From an uncultured Carnobacteriaceae bacterium (GTDB taxonomy: Bacteria; Bacillota; Bacilli; Lactobacillales; Aerococcaceae), in the NCBI GenBank assembly GCA_938039195.1, contig CALHVK010000077.1:1-23236 (forward strand): a stretch of DNA of 23,236 nucleotides. Direction: 5' to 3'. The notes under the pieces were generated by a model that had not been told where the DNA came from, did not search any database, and worked only from the letters and a program-made list of their open reading frames with translations. Numbering within the stretch: the stretch's first letter is position 1; every line of letters begins with the position of its first letter. This document shows positions 13,913 through 22,054 of the stretch, piece after piece. The translations under genes and the position numbers were made by a program.

Positions 13913-14929
13913 TTAGTTAAACCCAATGAATCGTTGCGTAATTGTGTAAAGTCCATTTGACAGTACTTGTACAGGTTTATTGCTCGCCATCGTGATTTTA
14001 CTTAACGCATTTTTACTAATCAGATGGAAGACTTCTGGATTGGCTTCTTTTAAATCCGCAAGCAAGGCTTTTTTCTTCTCTTGATGCTCTGGTAGTCCGC
14101 CCTTATTGAGTAACGCACAAGAAATGACCGTTTTAATCTCTAAGTGGTTTATTAAGTAGTTCTTCAAGACGGTTGGAAATTGCCAATCGCTATGGTAATT
14201 CGCCATCAATAGTTCATTCACGCGGATTTGTTGGTCAATACGGCTAATCATCACTTTCTCATTCACGGATTGATCTTCACGACCGATAAAGTAACGGTAG
14301 AAGTCCACGTTCATATAAAATAAGGTCTTACTATATTGAAGCGGTACGAAGACAAACAAATTATCCACATAGAACGTATGCTCTGGCAACTGTAGGCCTG
14401 ACTTACGAAGCAACTTCATATTGTAAATGAGCGAGTGCATCATCATGTATTTCCCACGTTTCAATGACTTAGCATCATCCCAAGTAAACACTTGATTTTC
14501 AGGGAACGCTGAAGTGTAACGCATGATTTTCTTTGTTTTTGCGCCTTCTTTTTCATAGACGAAGTTCGTAATGAACACATCTACTTCTTCCCCAGTTTCT
14601 TCGAAGCGTTGTAATTGTTCTAGGATTTTTAAGTATGCACGTACATCCACCCAGTCATCACTATCGACGACTTTGAAGTACTTCCCGGTAGCATTCGCCA
14701 TCCCCGTATTCACGGCTCCACCATGACCTTTATTTTCTTGATGGATGGCACGGATAATCGTTGGATACGCTGCTGCATATTGGTCAGCGATGCGAGCAGT
14801 GTTGTCTTTAGAATCATCATTAATAATTAAAATCTCAACCTCTTCACCACCAGCAAGAAGCGTTTGAAGGCAATAATGCATATATTCTTGAGAGTTGTAG
14901 CAAGGGACTGCAATGGTTAATAATTTCAT
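13913..14929 (-). CDS. Family 2 glycosyltransferase
   Basis: This 338-residue protein has the GT-A fold of family 2 transferases in its first 110 residues: VPCYNSQEYM, the nucleotide-binding DDS (38-40), NKGHGGAVNTG (66-76) and the metal-binding DSDDW (89-93). The remaining 230 residues form a conserved helical C-terminal region; there is no evident membrane segment. Such enzymes transfer a sugar from a nucleotide sugar to a growing glycan or lipid carrier on the cytoplasmic face. With glf next door a role in galactofuranose-containing polysaccharide or glycolipid is plausible, but donor and acceptor cannot be read from the sequence. The ribosome binding site is AGAGG, about 9 bases before ATG. 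Confidence 0.9.
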   Translation of the reverse strand: MKLLTIAVPCYNSQEYMHYCLQTLLAGGEEVEILIINDDSKDNTARIADQYAAAYPTIIRAIHQENKGHGGAVNTGMANATGKYFKVVDSDDWVDVRAYLKILEQLQRFEETGEEVDVFITNFVYEKEGAKTKKIMRYTSAFPENQVFTWDDAKSLKRGKYMMMHSLIYNMKLLRKSGLQLPEHTFYVDNLFVFVPLQYSKTLFYMNVDFYRYFIGREDQSVNEKVMISRIDQQIRVNELLMANYHSDWQFPTVLKNYLINHLEIKTVISCALLNKGGLPEHQEKKKALLADLKEANPEVFHLISKNALSKITMASNKPVQVLSNGLYTITQRFIGFN

Positions 14930-14967
14930 GGGGGATACCTCTCGTTTCTAGTAAACTTATCGTATTC

Positions 14968-14997
14968 ACTATACCATTTTTTTGGTCCTTTTGTCAG
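14968..14997 (-). promoter_or_regulatory. Promoter of the glycosyltransferase gene
   Basis: CTGACA (14992-14997) and TATAGT (14968-14973) are spaced by 18 bases, with TGG before the -10 as in the glf promoter. The two promoters share an extended -10 and the same spacer length. Confidence 0.75.
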
Positions 14998-15021
14998 TTT
15001 GGCTCCCTTTATCCTCGTATG

Positions 15022-15053
15022 AAAAAAGCCCTCTTCGCACGGAAGAAGGCTTC
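15022..15053 (-). terminator. Intrinsic terminator of the dipeptidase/permease operon
   Basis: On the minus strand GAAGCCTTCTTC pairs with GAAGAGGGCTTT around CGTGC, with one wobble pair, and runs into six T residues. It lies 20 bases past the permease stop. Confidence 0.9.
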
Positions 15054-15073
15054 AAGAATACTGTTGTTCTTTT

Positions 15074-16522
15074 TTATGCTTGTTGTTTTTGTTCTTTTCG
15101 TGCAATCCATGGAAGGACAAGTCCGAGTCCAAGAAGTGCAAATGGCATAATGATATTTGAAATTAAGACGAACCACCATTCAGATGGGTCTTGTGCATAA
15201 TCCACTTGTGGCACCATTCCGAGAATACAAGCAAAGGCCGTGAAGGCAAATCCCCATAGTCCCATTAAGAACCCAAGTGTCTTATTGCTAATGTATTTAT
15301 ATTCTGCATTTTTAAATCGATCCCAATGGCGATACAAGAACATAAAGGCTACGAATACCCATAAGAAGCACATTGGCGATACGATGGCATTCAAGTTTGT
15401 CATCCATACGACGACTGTATCGATTTCCTTAAGCCCTAGAGCCGGCATGACAATCAATGCCCCTGTCAATACTCCTGTAAGAATGTATCCATTTCTTAAA
15501 GTCCCATTCTTTGTACGAGAACGAAGCCAGCGAGGAACATATTCTTCATCTGCACTACCAAGGAAGATTTGAAGCGGTGCATCAATCGATAAGGCTAATG
15601 TAGCGGTTTGCCCAATAAATTGCGTCAAGGCATACACCGTTACAAGGGTGTTCCCGATATTCCAATGGTTTCCTAATACGGCAAATGCTTGGTAAGCCCC
15701 ATTTCGCATCAAGTCTTGTGGAATATTGTTGCTATCAAAAATCATCCCCATTGCAATAGAGCCAAAGACCGCACAAATTCCAACCATCACCGCCATCGCA
15801 ATCATCCCTTTTGGAAATTCTTTGGCTGGATTCTTGAGTTTACGCACATACGGTGACATACATTCTGCCCCTCCGACTGAGAAGACGAGAAGCGCAATCG
15901 TTGTAAAGTATGAAAAATCAAACTTTGGAATATACGTTTCAATCTTATCCATATTCGCCGTTGCTAGTTGTAAATCCGGTTTAATGAGTGGAACCCCAAC
16001 GGCTAATAGGATGAACAAAATCGACATCACAAACATGGCCGTTCCCGCAATCGTTCCTAAAAATTTCAACGCACGAATTCCCTTTGTTGAAATATAGAGA
16101 ACGACTAAGAAAAAGGCTAAGCAGACGGTTACCAACAGCGGAATTGGCAGTTCATCGATAATTCCTGAGTGCCCTTGGAATACCCATCCAAGAGCAATTA
16201 GAATCGTCTGTGGTTTTTGCGCTAAATAAGGAATCTGAACCACCCAAAACGTCCATGCGGCAAAATACGCCAGTTTCTTTGTAGATGTATGTTTAATCCA
16301 ATCACTGACTCCCCCTTCACTATCTTGGAACGTCGAACCGAGCTGTCCAATCATTAATGAATATGGGATAAAGTAAATCACTAAAATAATGAGCCACGAT
16401 GTAATGACGACAATCCCTTGTTGGGCGAAATTGTTCACAACGTTCCCAAGTCCCCAAACAAAGTTAAATGCAATAAGGGATATCATCAGCCAACTCAGTT
16501 GCTTTTCATTTGTCTCTTCCAT
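15074..16522 (-). CDS. APC-superfamily amino acid permease
   Basis: This 482-residue membrane protein has about 12 hydrophobic segments, the first at residues 10-30. The N-terminal region (FNFVWGLGNVVNNFAQQG) has the unwound first helix with small residues typical of amino acid/polyamine/organocation transporters. It looks closest to the glutamate/GABA antiporter-like and YjeM-like branch, but I cannot assign a substrate. It follows the C69 dipeptidase by 28 bases with GGAGG 7 bases before the ATG, and both genes end at one terminator. A joint role in importing or exchanging amino acids released from peptides is a reasonable inference. Confidence 0.88.
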   Translation of the reverse strand: MEETNEKQLSWLMISLIAFNFVWGLGNVVNNFAQQGIVVITSWLIILVIYFIPYSLMIGQLGSTFQDSEGGVSDWIKHTSTKKLAYFAAWTFWVVQIPYLAQKPQTILIALGWVFQGHSGIIDELPIPLLVTVCLAFFLVVLYISTKGIRALKFLGTIAGTAMFVMSILFILLAVGVPLIKPDLQLATANMDKIETYIPKFDFSYFTTIALLVFSVGGAECMSPYVRKLKNPAKEFPKGMIAMAVMVGICAVFGSIAMGMIFDSNNIPQDLMRNGAYQAFAVLGNHWNIGNTLVTVYALTQFIGQTATLALSIDAPLQIFLGSADEEYVPRWLRSRTKNGTLRNGYILTGVLTGALIVMPALGLKEIDTVVVWMTNLNAIVSPMCFLWVFVAFMFLYRHWDRFKNAEYKYISNKTLGFLMGLWGFAFTAFACILGMVPQVDYAQDPSEWWFVLISNIIMPFALLGLGLVLPWIARKEQKQQA

Positions 16523-16550
16523 CTTTTAACCTCCTAAAACGAATCGTTGA

Positions 16551-17969
16551 TTAGTCACTCACCGAATAATGGTTGACCATCAAATTACTAGCACGAAGCA
16601 ATACTTTATCTAGTAATGCTGCTGTTTTTTCTTCGATGAAATCACTCATTTGTTGGTTTTCACCCTCAAAGTCTACCGCTTCTCCTTTTTCAAGACGAGC
16701 GTCGACTTGGGCAATCATGGCTTCTCCACGAGACAAAGTATTCTTTTGATAACTTTCAATATCAGCAAGATGTTCCAAATAATGCGCATCCGCAAGCCCT
16801 GCAATTAAACGATTCATCCAATAGAACGAATCCGTTGAGACTTTTGCTGTCGTACCCGCAAAATACTCAGGAATGGTGTCCACTTGTGTAAAGAATGGCA
16901 CAGCAGTCGCAAAAGGCATCGACCCATAAGAGACCCATTGAATCCCTGTTGTATCATGAGGACGATTTGGACGAAGTTGCAGAATCGCTGTCTGACTCGT
17001 ACGGTTAATCCCTACCGTACGGAAACGACGATTACTCTTTCCATCGCCTAGATTTCCATAAGGGTCATAAGGTGTAAATTGGAAATGCGTACTCATCGCA
17101 GATTTTACATCTTCCACTGTAATCTTACGATACGGAACGCGTGCCCATGGAATCTCGAAACTCGTTGGAGATTGTTCCACTTCTGGGTTGAACATGCGTT
17201 GAATATCCCAAGCACGAGGGGTGTTATATAAGCGGTCTTTGTCGCGTTGGGAGCCGAATGCATAACGTGGATTGAATGACTCTCCATCATAGTTTAAGTT
17301 CAAGTGATGACGAATCATAAAGTCTTTCAAATCAGGATCACACATAAAGTTTTCTTTATCGTCAAAATCAAAGAAATCACTTCCGAGTTGGTTTGGGTTC
17401 ACGACATACGCATCATCTGGGACACGTCGAGCCATCCAGTGATGTCCGCCAATCGACTCTAACCACCAGATTTCATTGACATCGGAAATCGCAATCCCAT
17501 TTGACTCATAAGTTCCGGCAGTTTCAAGAAGTTGGCCAAGACGTTCGACTCCTTCGCGTGCTGTTTTAATATAAGGTAACACCAATGTGAAGATATCTTC
17601 TTCTCCAATCCCTGTTTCAACCAGTGGATCAGCTCCTAACACTCGTGGATTGGTCGAAATCGTTTCAGTCGCACTCACTGCTACATTATATTCATTAATC
17701 CCGGCAGCTCCCCAAATCCCTTCATTATTGACGGCATTCGGCATGGCAGTATAACGAACCGGATTATCGGGCAACTCTGTTTCAAAGCCTGAAATCACTG
17801 CTTTATAATGACGTGGTTGGTCCTCTGGACGTACGACAATGAATTTCTTCGGAGTAAACTCTCCATTGCATGAATCTTCTGTGCGCGCTACAAGTGTTGA
17901 ACCATCATAGCTGGCTTTCTTACCGACAAGAATCGTTGTACATGAATCGTGTTCTTGGTCAAATCTCAT
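16551..17969 (-). CDS. C69 family dipeptidase (PepD type)
   Basis: This 472-residue protein is an N-terminal nucleophile (Ntn) hydrolase of peptidase family C69, which cleaves dipeptides and is best known from lactobacilli (PepDA). The family start CTTILVGKKASYDGST is visible, with the predicted nucleophile at Cys10; the short stretch before it would be removed by self-processing. Other family features are ARTEDS, WGAAGINEYNVAVSATET and WWLESIGGHHW. I chose the ATG at 17969, which has GGAGG 8 bases upstream. An in-frame ATG 15 bases earlier overlaps that ribosome binding site and has none of its own. No secretion signal is visible, so it acts in the cytoplasm. It is the first gene of a two-gene operon with the amino acid permease. 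Confidence 0.93.
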   Translation of the reverse strand: MRFDQEHDSCTTILVGKKASYDGSTLVARTEDSCNGEFTPKKFIVVRPEDQPRHYKAVISGFETELPDNPVRYTAMPNAVNNEGIWGAAGINEYNVAVSATETISTNPRVLGADPLVETGIGEEDIFTLVLPYIKTAREGVERLGQLLETAGTYESNGIAISDVNEIWWLESIGGHHWMARRVPDDAYVVNPNQLGSDFFDFDDKENFMCDPDLKDFMIRHHLNLNYDGESFNPRYAFGSQRDKDRLYNTPRAWDIQRMFNPEVEQSPTSFEIPWARVPYRKITVEDVKSAMSTHFQFTPYDPYGNLGDGKSNRRFRTVGINRTSQTAILQLRPNRPHDTTGIQWVSYGSMPFATAVPFFTQVDTIPEYFAGTTAKVSTDSFYWMNRLIAGLADAHYLEHLADIESYQKNTLSRGEAMIAQVDARLEKGEAVDFEGENQQMSDFIEEKTAALLDKVLLRASNLMVNHYSVSD

Positions 17970-18005
17970 AAAACTTACCTCCATAAACTTTTTATCTACA
18001 CTTAA

Positions 18006-18034
18006 ATTATAGTCCTATTCGTACTAATTCTCAA
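18006..18034 (-). promoter_or_regulatory. Promoter of the dipeptidase/permease operon
   Basis: TTGAGA (18029-18034) and a perfect TATAAT (18006-18011) are separated by 17 bases, about 35 bases upstream of the dipeptidase ATG. Confidence 0.82.
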
Positions 18035-18080
18035 AGGCTTCCACAGAAATTGCCTCTGGAATTTCTTCCTAAGGATAGGT

Positions 18081-18110
18081 AAAAAAAGAACCTAGCGTAA
18101 ACTAGATTCT
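18081..18110 (-). terminator. Intrinsic terminator of the small membrane protein operon
   Basis: On the minus strand AGAATCTAG pairs with CTAGGTTCT (one G-U pair) around TTTACG and is followed by a run of T residues. Confidence 0.85.
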
Positions 18111-18123
18111 TTTGGTTCTCCTA

Positions 18124-18387
18124 TTAGTGTTTTCGTTTTCGATAAACTTTTTCTGCGATGATAATTGCAACCGCAATGAGCCATAAAACGAGCACCATTG
18201 TGAGCGCGTACTGAATATTGAAATAAATAGCCGCAATGCATAAAATTAGCACTACTGCAATCACATAGCGGAAATTATATGGCATCACCCGTTGCACATA
18301 CCACCAGACAAAATCTTCGTTTTCATTTCTTGACACTTTATAATCTTCTATTAACTCTTTAAACTTCGCCTTAAACTTCTTAACCAT
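18124..18387 (-). CDS. 87-residue membrane protein of unknown function
   Basis: This small protein starts with a basic amphipathic stretch (MVKKFKAKFKEL) and has two adjacent hydrophobic helices in its C-terminal half, separated by only a few residues (NIQY), ending in KVYRKRKH. The ATG at 18387 has AAGGAG 8 bases upstream; a GTG three codons earlier overlaps that site. The ribosome binding site overlaps the stop of the YbaN-like gene, so it is co-translated with it. Its layout (charged N-terminus, then two membrane helices) resembles the first gene of this operon, 18767-19045, though I see no firm sequence identity. Family not recognised. Confidence 0.85.
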   Translation of the reverse strand: MVKKFKAKFKELIEDYKVSRNENEDFVWWYVQRVMPYNFRYVIAVVLILCIAAIYFNIQYALTMVLVLWLIAVAIIIAEKVYRKRKH

Positions 18388-18399
18388 CTGAAACACTCC

Positions 18400-18759
18400 T
18401 TATTTTTTATCTGGAATTACCCAAAATAGATAGTAAGTAATAAAAATCGTCAGCGCTCCAAGTCCAATTTTTACCGCTAAAATCGGAGCTAAATAAATGG
18501 AAATGGCCATTAAAATATAGATATAAACAATAATTTTCTTCTTACGACTTCTCGCAATCGACTTCGTTTCACGGTAATCTGCGACATAAAGTTTGTATAA
18601 TTTTGTGTTTTGAAACCACTCTTCAAATCGAGTAGAACTCTTTGAAAAGCATACGACCGTTAGTAAGAGAAACGGTGACGTCGGAAGTACTGGCAGTACA
18701 ATTCCGATAAGTCCCAACGCGAGCGAAATCCAGGCAATGATAAAATAAATCAAACGCAT
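18400..18759 (-). CDS. YbaN/DUF454 family membrane protein
   Basis: This 119-residue protein matches the DUF454 (YbaN) family in length and in the N-terminal pattern SLALGLIGIVLPVLPTSPFLLL (residues 12-33), where the Gly/Pro-rich LPVLPTTPFLL core is diagnostic. FEEWFQNTKLYKLYV follows in the connecting region, then two more hydrophobic segments at about 72-108. The function of the family is unknown. It is the middle gene of three small membrane proteins; spacing to the neighbours is 7 and 12 bases. Its AGGAGG sits 12 bases before the ATG, slightly far. Confidence 0.9.
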   Translation of the reverse strand: MRLIYFIIAWISLALGLIGIVLPVLPTSPFLLLTVVCFSKSSTRFEEWFQNTKLYKLYVADYRETKSIARSRKKKIIVYIYILMAISIYLAPILAVKIGLGALTIFITYYLFWVIPDKK

Positions 18760-18766
18760 CTGTTTG

Positions 18767-19045
18767 CTAGTCCTCCTCTACTAATTGTGCCATTCTTTGA
18801 TTTATAAAGAACTCTAGCACCTTAGTAAGGACATAGAGTGCACCTACAAAATAAAAGAAATAGACAAAATAACTGATGGAGACATTAATAGCTAGAAGAA
18901 CCGTCGCTGCTAGCACAATCACCCAAAATAGCTTCAGGGCAAAAATCCATTTTTGCTTCTTCATCCATTGCTGATCCGTTAATGAATGGTCGCCTTTATC
19001 CAGCTCAATAATCGTATCAATAAACTTGGTAAAACGTTCTTTCAA
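18767..19045 (-). CDS. 92-residue membrane protein of unknown function, TTG start
   Basis: The protein has a charged N-terminal 40 residues (KERFTKFIDTIIELDKGDHSLTDQQW) and two hydrophobic helices at about residues 42-63 and 64-80. I place the start at a TTG (19045), 7 bases after AGAGGAG. The longer frame from an ATG at 19084 has no ribosome binding site and would place its start at the -10 region of the promoter. It is the first gene of a three-gene operon with the YbaN-like protein. Not recognised as a named family. Confidence 0.8.
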   Translation of the reverse strand: MKERFTKFIDTIIELDKGDHSLTDQQWMKKQKWIFALKLFWVIVLAATVLLAINVSISYFVYFFYFVGALYVLTKVLEFFINQRMAQLVEED

Positions 19046-19074
19046 GCACTGTCTCCTCTCTCTTAAGTAAGCAT

Positions 19075-19103
19075 AGTGTAGCATAACGCCAGACCCTAGT
19101 AAA
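19075..19103 (-). promoter_or_regulatory. Probable promoter of the small membrane protein operon
   Basis: TTTACT (19098-19103) and TACACT (19075-19080) are spaced by 17 bases. Both hexamers are imperfect. Use of this promoter requires the TTG start at 19045, since the upstream ATG would lie at or before the transcription start. Confidence 0.5.
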
Positions 19104-19129
19104 ATTATTTTAATCGATTTTTAATAAAC

Positions 19130-19173
19130 AAAAAACGCCTCTTTTGAAATTCTGCAATTCCAAGAGAAGCGTT
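19130..19173 (-). terminator. Intrinsic terminator of the aminotransferase operon
   Basis: On the minus strand AACGCTTCTCTTG pairs with CAAAAGAGGCGTT (two wobble pairs) around an AT-rich loop, and T residues follow. Confidence 0.85.
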
Positions 19174-19188
19174 GTTGGTTTTATTCAA

Positions 19189-20367
19189 TTATTTTTCATT
19201 TCTTAACTTCGTAATGAAGTGCTCGATACGATCTAAGGCTGTCTTTAAGTCTTCGATTGAGTAAGCGTAAGAAATACGTAGGAATCCTTCACCAGAGTCC
19301 CCAAAGGCTGTTCCTGGAACAACGGCTAAGCGTTCTTCCTCTACTAGACGCATTGCAAATTCTTCAGACGTTAATCCGAATTGCGAGATATTTGGGAAGA
19401 TATAGAAAGCTCCAAATGGTTCAAAGCAAGGAATGCCTAGGTCTTTGAAACGTTTCACCAAGTAACGGCGACGTTGGTTGTAGCTATCGCGCATTTCTGC
19501 AATATCTTCTTCAGAGTTACGAAGTGCATCAATCCCCGCATATTGGCTCAGTGTTGGAGCGGACATAATCGCAAATTGGTGGATTTTATACATTTGTTCC
19601 ATGATTACTGCTGGAGCTAAGGCATATCCAAGTCTCCATCCCGTCATCGCGAATGCTTTTGAGAATCCTCCGATTAAAATCGTACGGTCACGCATGCCAT
19701 CGATTTCGATAACGGATACGTGTGGTTTCCCAGTGTATGTTAATTCTCCATATAATTCGTCAGAAACAACGATAATATCGTGGCGTTTTAACACTTCACA
19801 CACCGCTTCTAAATCTTCACGTCCCATAACCGCACCAGTTGGGTTATTTGGGAAGTTCATTAGGATGGCTTTTGTTTTTGGAGTAATAACAGCTTCCAAG
19901 TCCTCAGGAGTGATACGGAATTGGTTTTCTTCTTTTAACGGAAGAATCACTGGCACCCCATCCGCCATCGTCACTGCTGGAACGTATGAAACGTAACCTG
20001 GGTCACAAATAATCACTTCATCCCCTGGATTCAAGAGCACACGCATTGAAATATCAACGGCTTCACTTCCTCCAACGGTGATGACACATTCATGCATTGG
20101 ATCATATTTCACCCCATGACGGCCTTCTGTAAAGATACATACTTCCTCACGAAGCTCTTTTAACCCTGCATTGGCTGTATAGAACGTACGGCCTTCTTGC
20201 AACGCTTTAATCGCTTCTTGACGAATATGCCAAGGCGTATCAAAATCAGGCTCTCCAACCCCTAGGGAAACAATATCTTTATATTCACTCGCCATATCAA
20301 AGAAACGACGAATCCCTGAAGGTTTCAAGTCCTTAATTCTATTATTTAACATATTTTCTAAATTCAT
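19189..20367 (-). CDS. alaT: PLP-dependent class I/II aminotransferase (AlaT/PatA type)
   Basis: This 392-residue cytoplasmic enzyme is a fold-type I aminotransferase. Visible features are the substrate loop GVGEPDFDTP (36-45), NNPTG (174-178), SDELYGEL (202-209, with PLP-binding Asp203 and Tyr206), the Schiff-base lysine Lys237 in SKAFAMTGWRLGY, and the carboxylate-binding Arg in FLRISYA near the C-terminus. It overlaps the Lrp-type regulator gene by 4 bases (ATGA). In Bacillus subtilis the pair alaR-alaT (yugG-yugH) has this same layout and makes alanine from pyruvate and glutamate. The related PatA, an N-acetyl-LL-diaminopimelate aminotransferase, cannot be excluded. The symbol is by context and family resemblance. 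Confidence 0.88.
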   Translation of the reverse strand: MNLENMLNNRIKDLKPSGIRRFFDMASEYKDIVSLGVGEPDFDTPWHIRQEAIKALQEGRTFYTANAGLKELREEVCIFTEGRHGVKYDPMHECVITVGGSEAVDISMRVLLNPGDEVIICDPGYVSYVPAVTMADGVPVILPLKEENQFRITPEDLEAVITPKTKAILMNFPNNPTGAVMGREDLEAVCEVLKRHDIIVVSDELYGELTYTGKPHVSVIEIDGMRDRTILIGGFSKAFAMTGWRLGYALAPAVIMEQMYKIHQFAIMSAPTLSQYAGIDALRNSEEDIAEMRDSYNQRRRYLVKRFKDLGIPCFEPFGAFYIFPNISQFGLTSEEFAMRLVEEERLAVVPGTAFGDSGEGFLRISYAYSIEDLKTALDRIEHFITKLRNEK

Positions 20368-20858
20368 GGAGTAACCACCTGACGTTTATCATCTGCTTTA
20401 CCGACAAACATTGTGCCGTGATCTTTGTATTGTTTTAATACAACATGTGTTTTAGTAGATTGTACTTCTTCAATCACTGAAAGACGTGAAGATACGAAGT
20501 TCGCAATTTCACGCATTGGCGCTTTCTTCAATTGCACCATGAAATCATATCCGCCTGACATTAAGTACACTGCTTCCACTTCTGGGAAATGATAGATTTT
20601 TTCCGCAATACGGTCGAATCCTTTTCCTTTTTGAGGATTTACTTTTAATTCGATAATCGCTGAAACATTCACGTTATCAGTTTTTTCCCAGTTGATCAAT
20701 GTATGATAACCACAAATAATTTGGGCTTCTTCCATCTCTTTAATACGACGTGCTACTTCATCCACATCGATTTCTAATAGAGAGGCAATTTCTTCTGGTG
20801 TTAAACGACTATTCTTCTCGATTAATTTTAAGATTTGCTCGTTCACTTCTTTGAACAT
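20364..20858 (-). CDS. alaR: Lrp/AsnC family transcriptional regulator (AlaR type)
   Basis: This 164-residue protein has an N-terminal winged helix-turn-helix (about residues 3-60; LTPEEIASLLEIDVDEVARRIKEME) and a C-terminal RAM ligand-binding domain (about 66-145) with VNPQKGKGFDRIAEKI and the conserved YLMSGGYDFMVQL. Such proteins are DNA-binding oligomers that sense amino acids. It is the first gene of an operon with the aminotransferase it overlaps, so control of that gene in response to alanine or a related amino acid is likely. The AGGAGG site is close to the ATG. A short dyad (GTTGC and GCAAC, 20875-20888) lies in the leader. Confidence 0.9.
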   Translation of the reverse strand: MFKEVNEQILKLIEKNSRLTPEEIASLLEIDVDEVARRIKEMEEAQIICGYHTLINWEKTDNVNVSAIIELKVNPQKGKGFDRIAEKIYHFPEVEAVYLMSGGYDFMVQLKKAPMREIANFVSSRLSVIEEVQSTKTHVVLKQYKDHGTMFVGKADDKRQVVTP

Positions 20859-20903
20859 AGGCTTTCCTCCTTCGGTTGCTCCTGCAACTTTATGTACTTA
20901 ACT

Positions 20904-20933
20904 ATTGTACCCTTTTTTCGCTAGAATTCCTAA
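20904..20933 (-). promoter_or_regulatory. Probable promoter of the alaR-alaT operon
   Basis: TACAAT (20904-20909) is a good -10; the best -35 at 18 bases is the weak TTAGGA (20928-20933). The leader is about 40 bases. Weak -35 use is consistent with regulation by the Lrp-type protein, but no operator can be pinned down. Confidence 0.5.
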
Positions 20934-20970
20934 GATTTTATTGCGACTTTATGAAATTTATAAACATTAT

Positions 20971-21001
20971 CAAAAAACTCTCTTCCGTGATAGAAGAGAG
21001 T
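20971..21001 (-). terminator. Intrinsic terminator after plsX
   Basis: On the minus strand ACTCTCTTC pairs perfectly with GAAGAGAGT around a 7-base loop, followed by six T residues. It begins about 10 bases past the plsX stop. Confidence 0.93.
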
Positions 21002-21010
21002 CGTATTTCT

Positions 21011-22018
21011 TTATTCTGCTGTTTGTTCAAAGTGTGCGACTAAGTCGTTGATAACGCCACTTGATACAATCGTTTCGATTTGCTTCATCGCGTGATATAC
21101 GCTATCTGATTTTGAAGAGCCGTGTGATTTCACAACTGCCCCTTTAAGACCAAAGAGCACCGCACCCCCGAATTGTGAGTAGTCCAATGTGTTCTTTAAG
21201 CCGTAGAAGGTATTCTTCAATAAGAGCGCGCCAAGTTTTCCTTGGATTCCTTGCCCCTTGATGCCTTCTTTTAGAAGAGTCATCATCGAAAGCGCTGTTC
21301 CTTCGATTGTCTTGAGGACTGCGTTTCCTGTAAATCCGTCTGTCACAACCACATCCGCAGCACCTGTTAAGATGTCACGAGCTTCCACATTTCCGACGAA
21401 GTTTAAGCTATCGTCTTCTTTTAAGAGTCCGTAAACTTCTTTTGCAAGTTCGTTCCCTTTTCCTTCTTCAGCTCCATTATTTAATAAGCCGACTGTTGGG
21501 TTCTCGTAACCAAGAACGTATTTTGAATAATAGCTTCCAAGAATCCCGAATTGGTGAACGTTTTTCGGTTTGCATTCCGCGTTGGCACCAACGTCCATCA
21601 TAATAAATTGACGGTTGTCTTTTCCAAGAACAGGCAACACTGGCATTAATCCTGGACGGTCGATTCCTTTAATACGGCCAACCACTAATAATCCAGCCGT
21701 TAGAAGAGCCCCTGTGTTTCCGCAAGAGAAGAGCGCATCGGCTTCCCCTTCTTTCACCGCTTTAGCCGCAACGACCATTGAAGCGTCTTTCTTCGAACGA
21801 ATCGCTTTAACCGGTTCGTCATCAGAGTTGATTTTTTCTGAACAGTGAATCACGCGAATATTTGGAAGAGATTCCTCCAAGCATGCATTCACTTTTGCTT
21901 CGTCTCCGTATAATTGAAACTCGACAGTTGGCATTTCCTTTGCTGCAAGGACGACCCCTTGGACGATTTCTTTTGGAGCGTTATCTCCACCCATCGCGTC
22001 AATTGCAATTCTTACCAT
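21011..22018 (-). CDS. plsX: Phosphate acyltransferase PlsX
   Basis: This 335-residue peripheral membrane enzyme converts acyl-ACP to acyl-phosphate, the donor used by PlsY in the first step of phospholipid synthesis. The N-terminus RIAIDAMGGDNAPKEIVQG is diagnostic; further family segments are AIRSKKDASMV, SCGNTGALLTAG, MMDVGANAECKP and TDGFTGNAVLKT. I start at the ATG at 22018, which has GGAGG 7 bases before it. A longer frame beginning 8 codons upstream (22042) lacks a site and would contain this ribosome binding site in its coding sequence. It follows recG by 36 bases, a conserved neighbourhood in Firmicutes. A terminator directly after plsX means acpP is not in this operon. Confidence 0.96.
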   Translation of the reverse strand: MVRIAIDAMGGDNAPKEIVQGVVLAAKEMPTVEFQLYGDEAKVNACLEESLPNIRVIHCSEKINSDDEPVKAIRSKKDASMVVAAKAVKEGEADALFSCGNTGALLTAGLLVVGRIKGIDRPGLMPVLPVLGKDNRQFIMMDVGANAECKPKNVHQFGILGSYYSKYVLGYENPTVGLLNNGAEEGKGNELAKEVYGLLKEDDSLNFVGNVEARDILTGAADVVVTDGFTGNAVLKTIEGTALSMMTLLKEGIKGQGIQGKLGALLLKNTFYGLKNTLDYSQFGGAVLFGLKGAVVKSHGSSKSDSVYHAMKQIETIVSSGVINDLVAHFEQTAE

Positions 22019-22054
22019 TGTTGTTCCTCCTCTTCTAGCCACGTGGCCGTGAAG

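Noticed and set aside
22018..22042. Eight extra codons at the plsX N-terminus
   Set aside because: They include the ribosome binding site of the downstream ATG, and PlsX proteins normally begin at the later Met.
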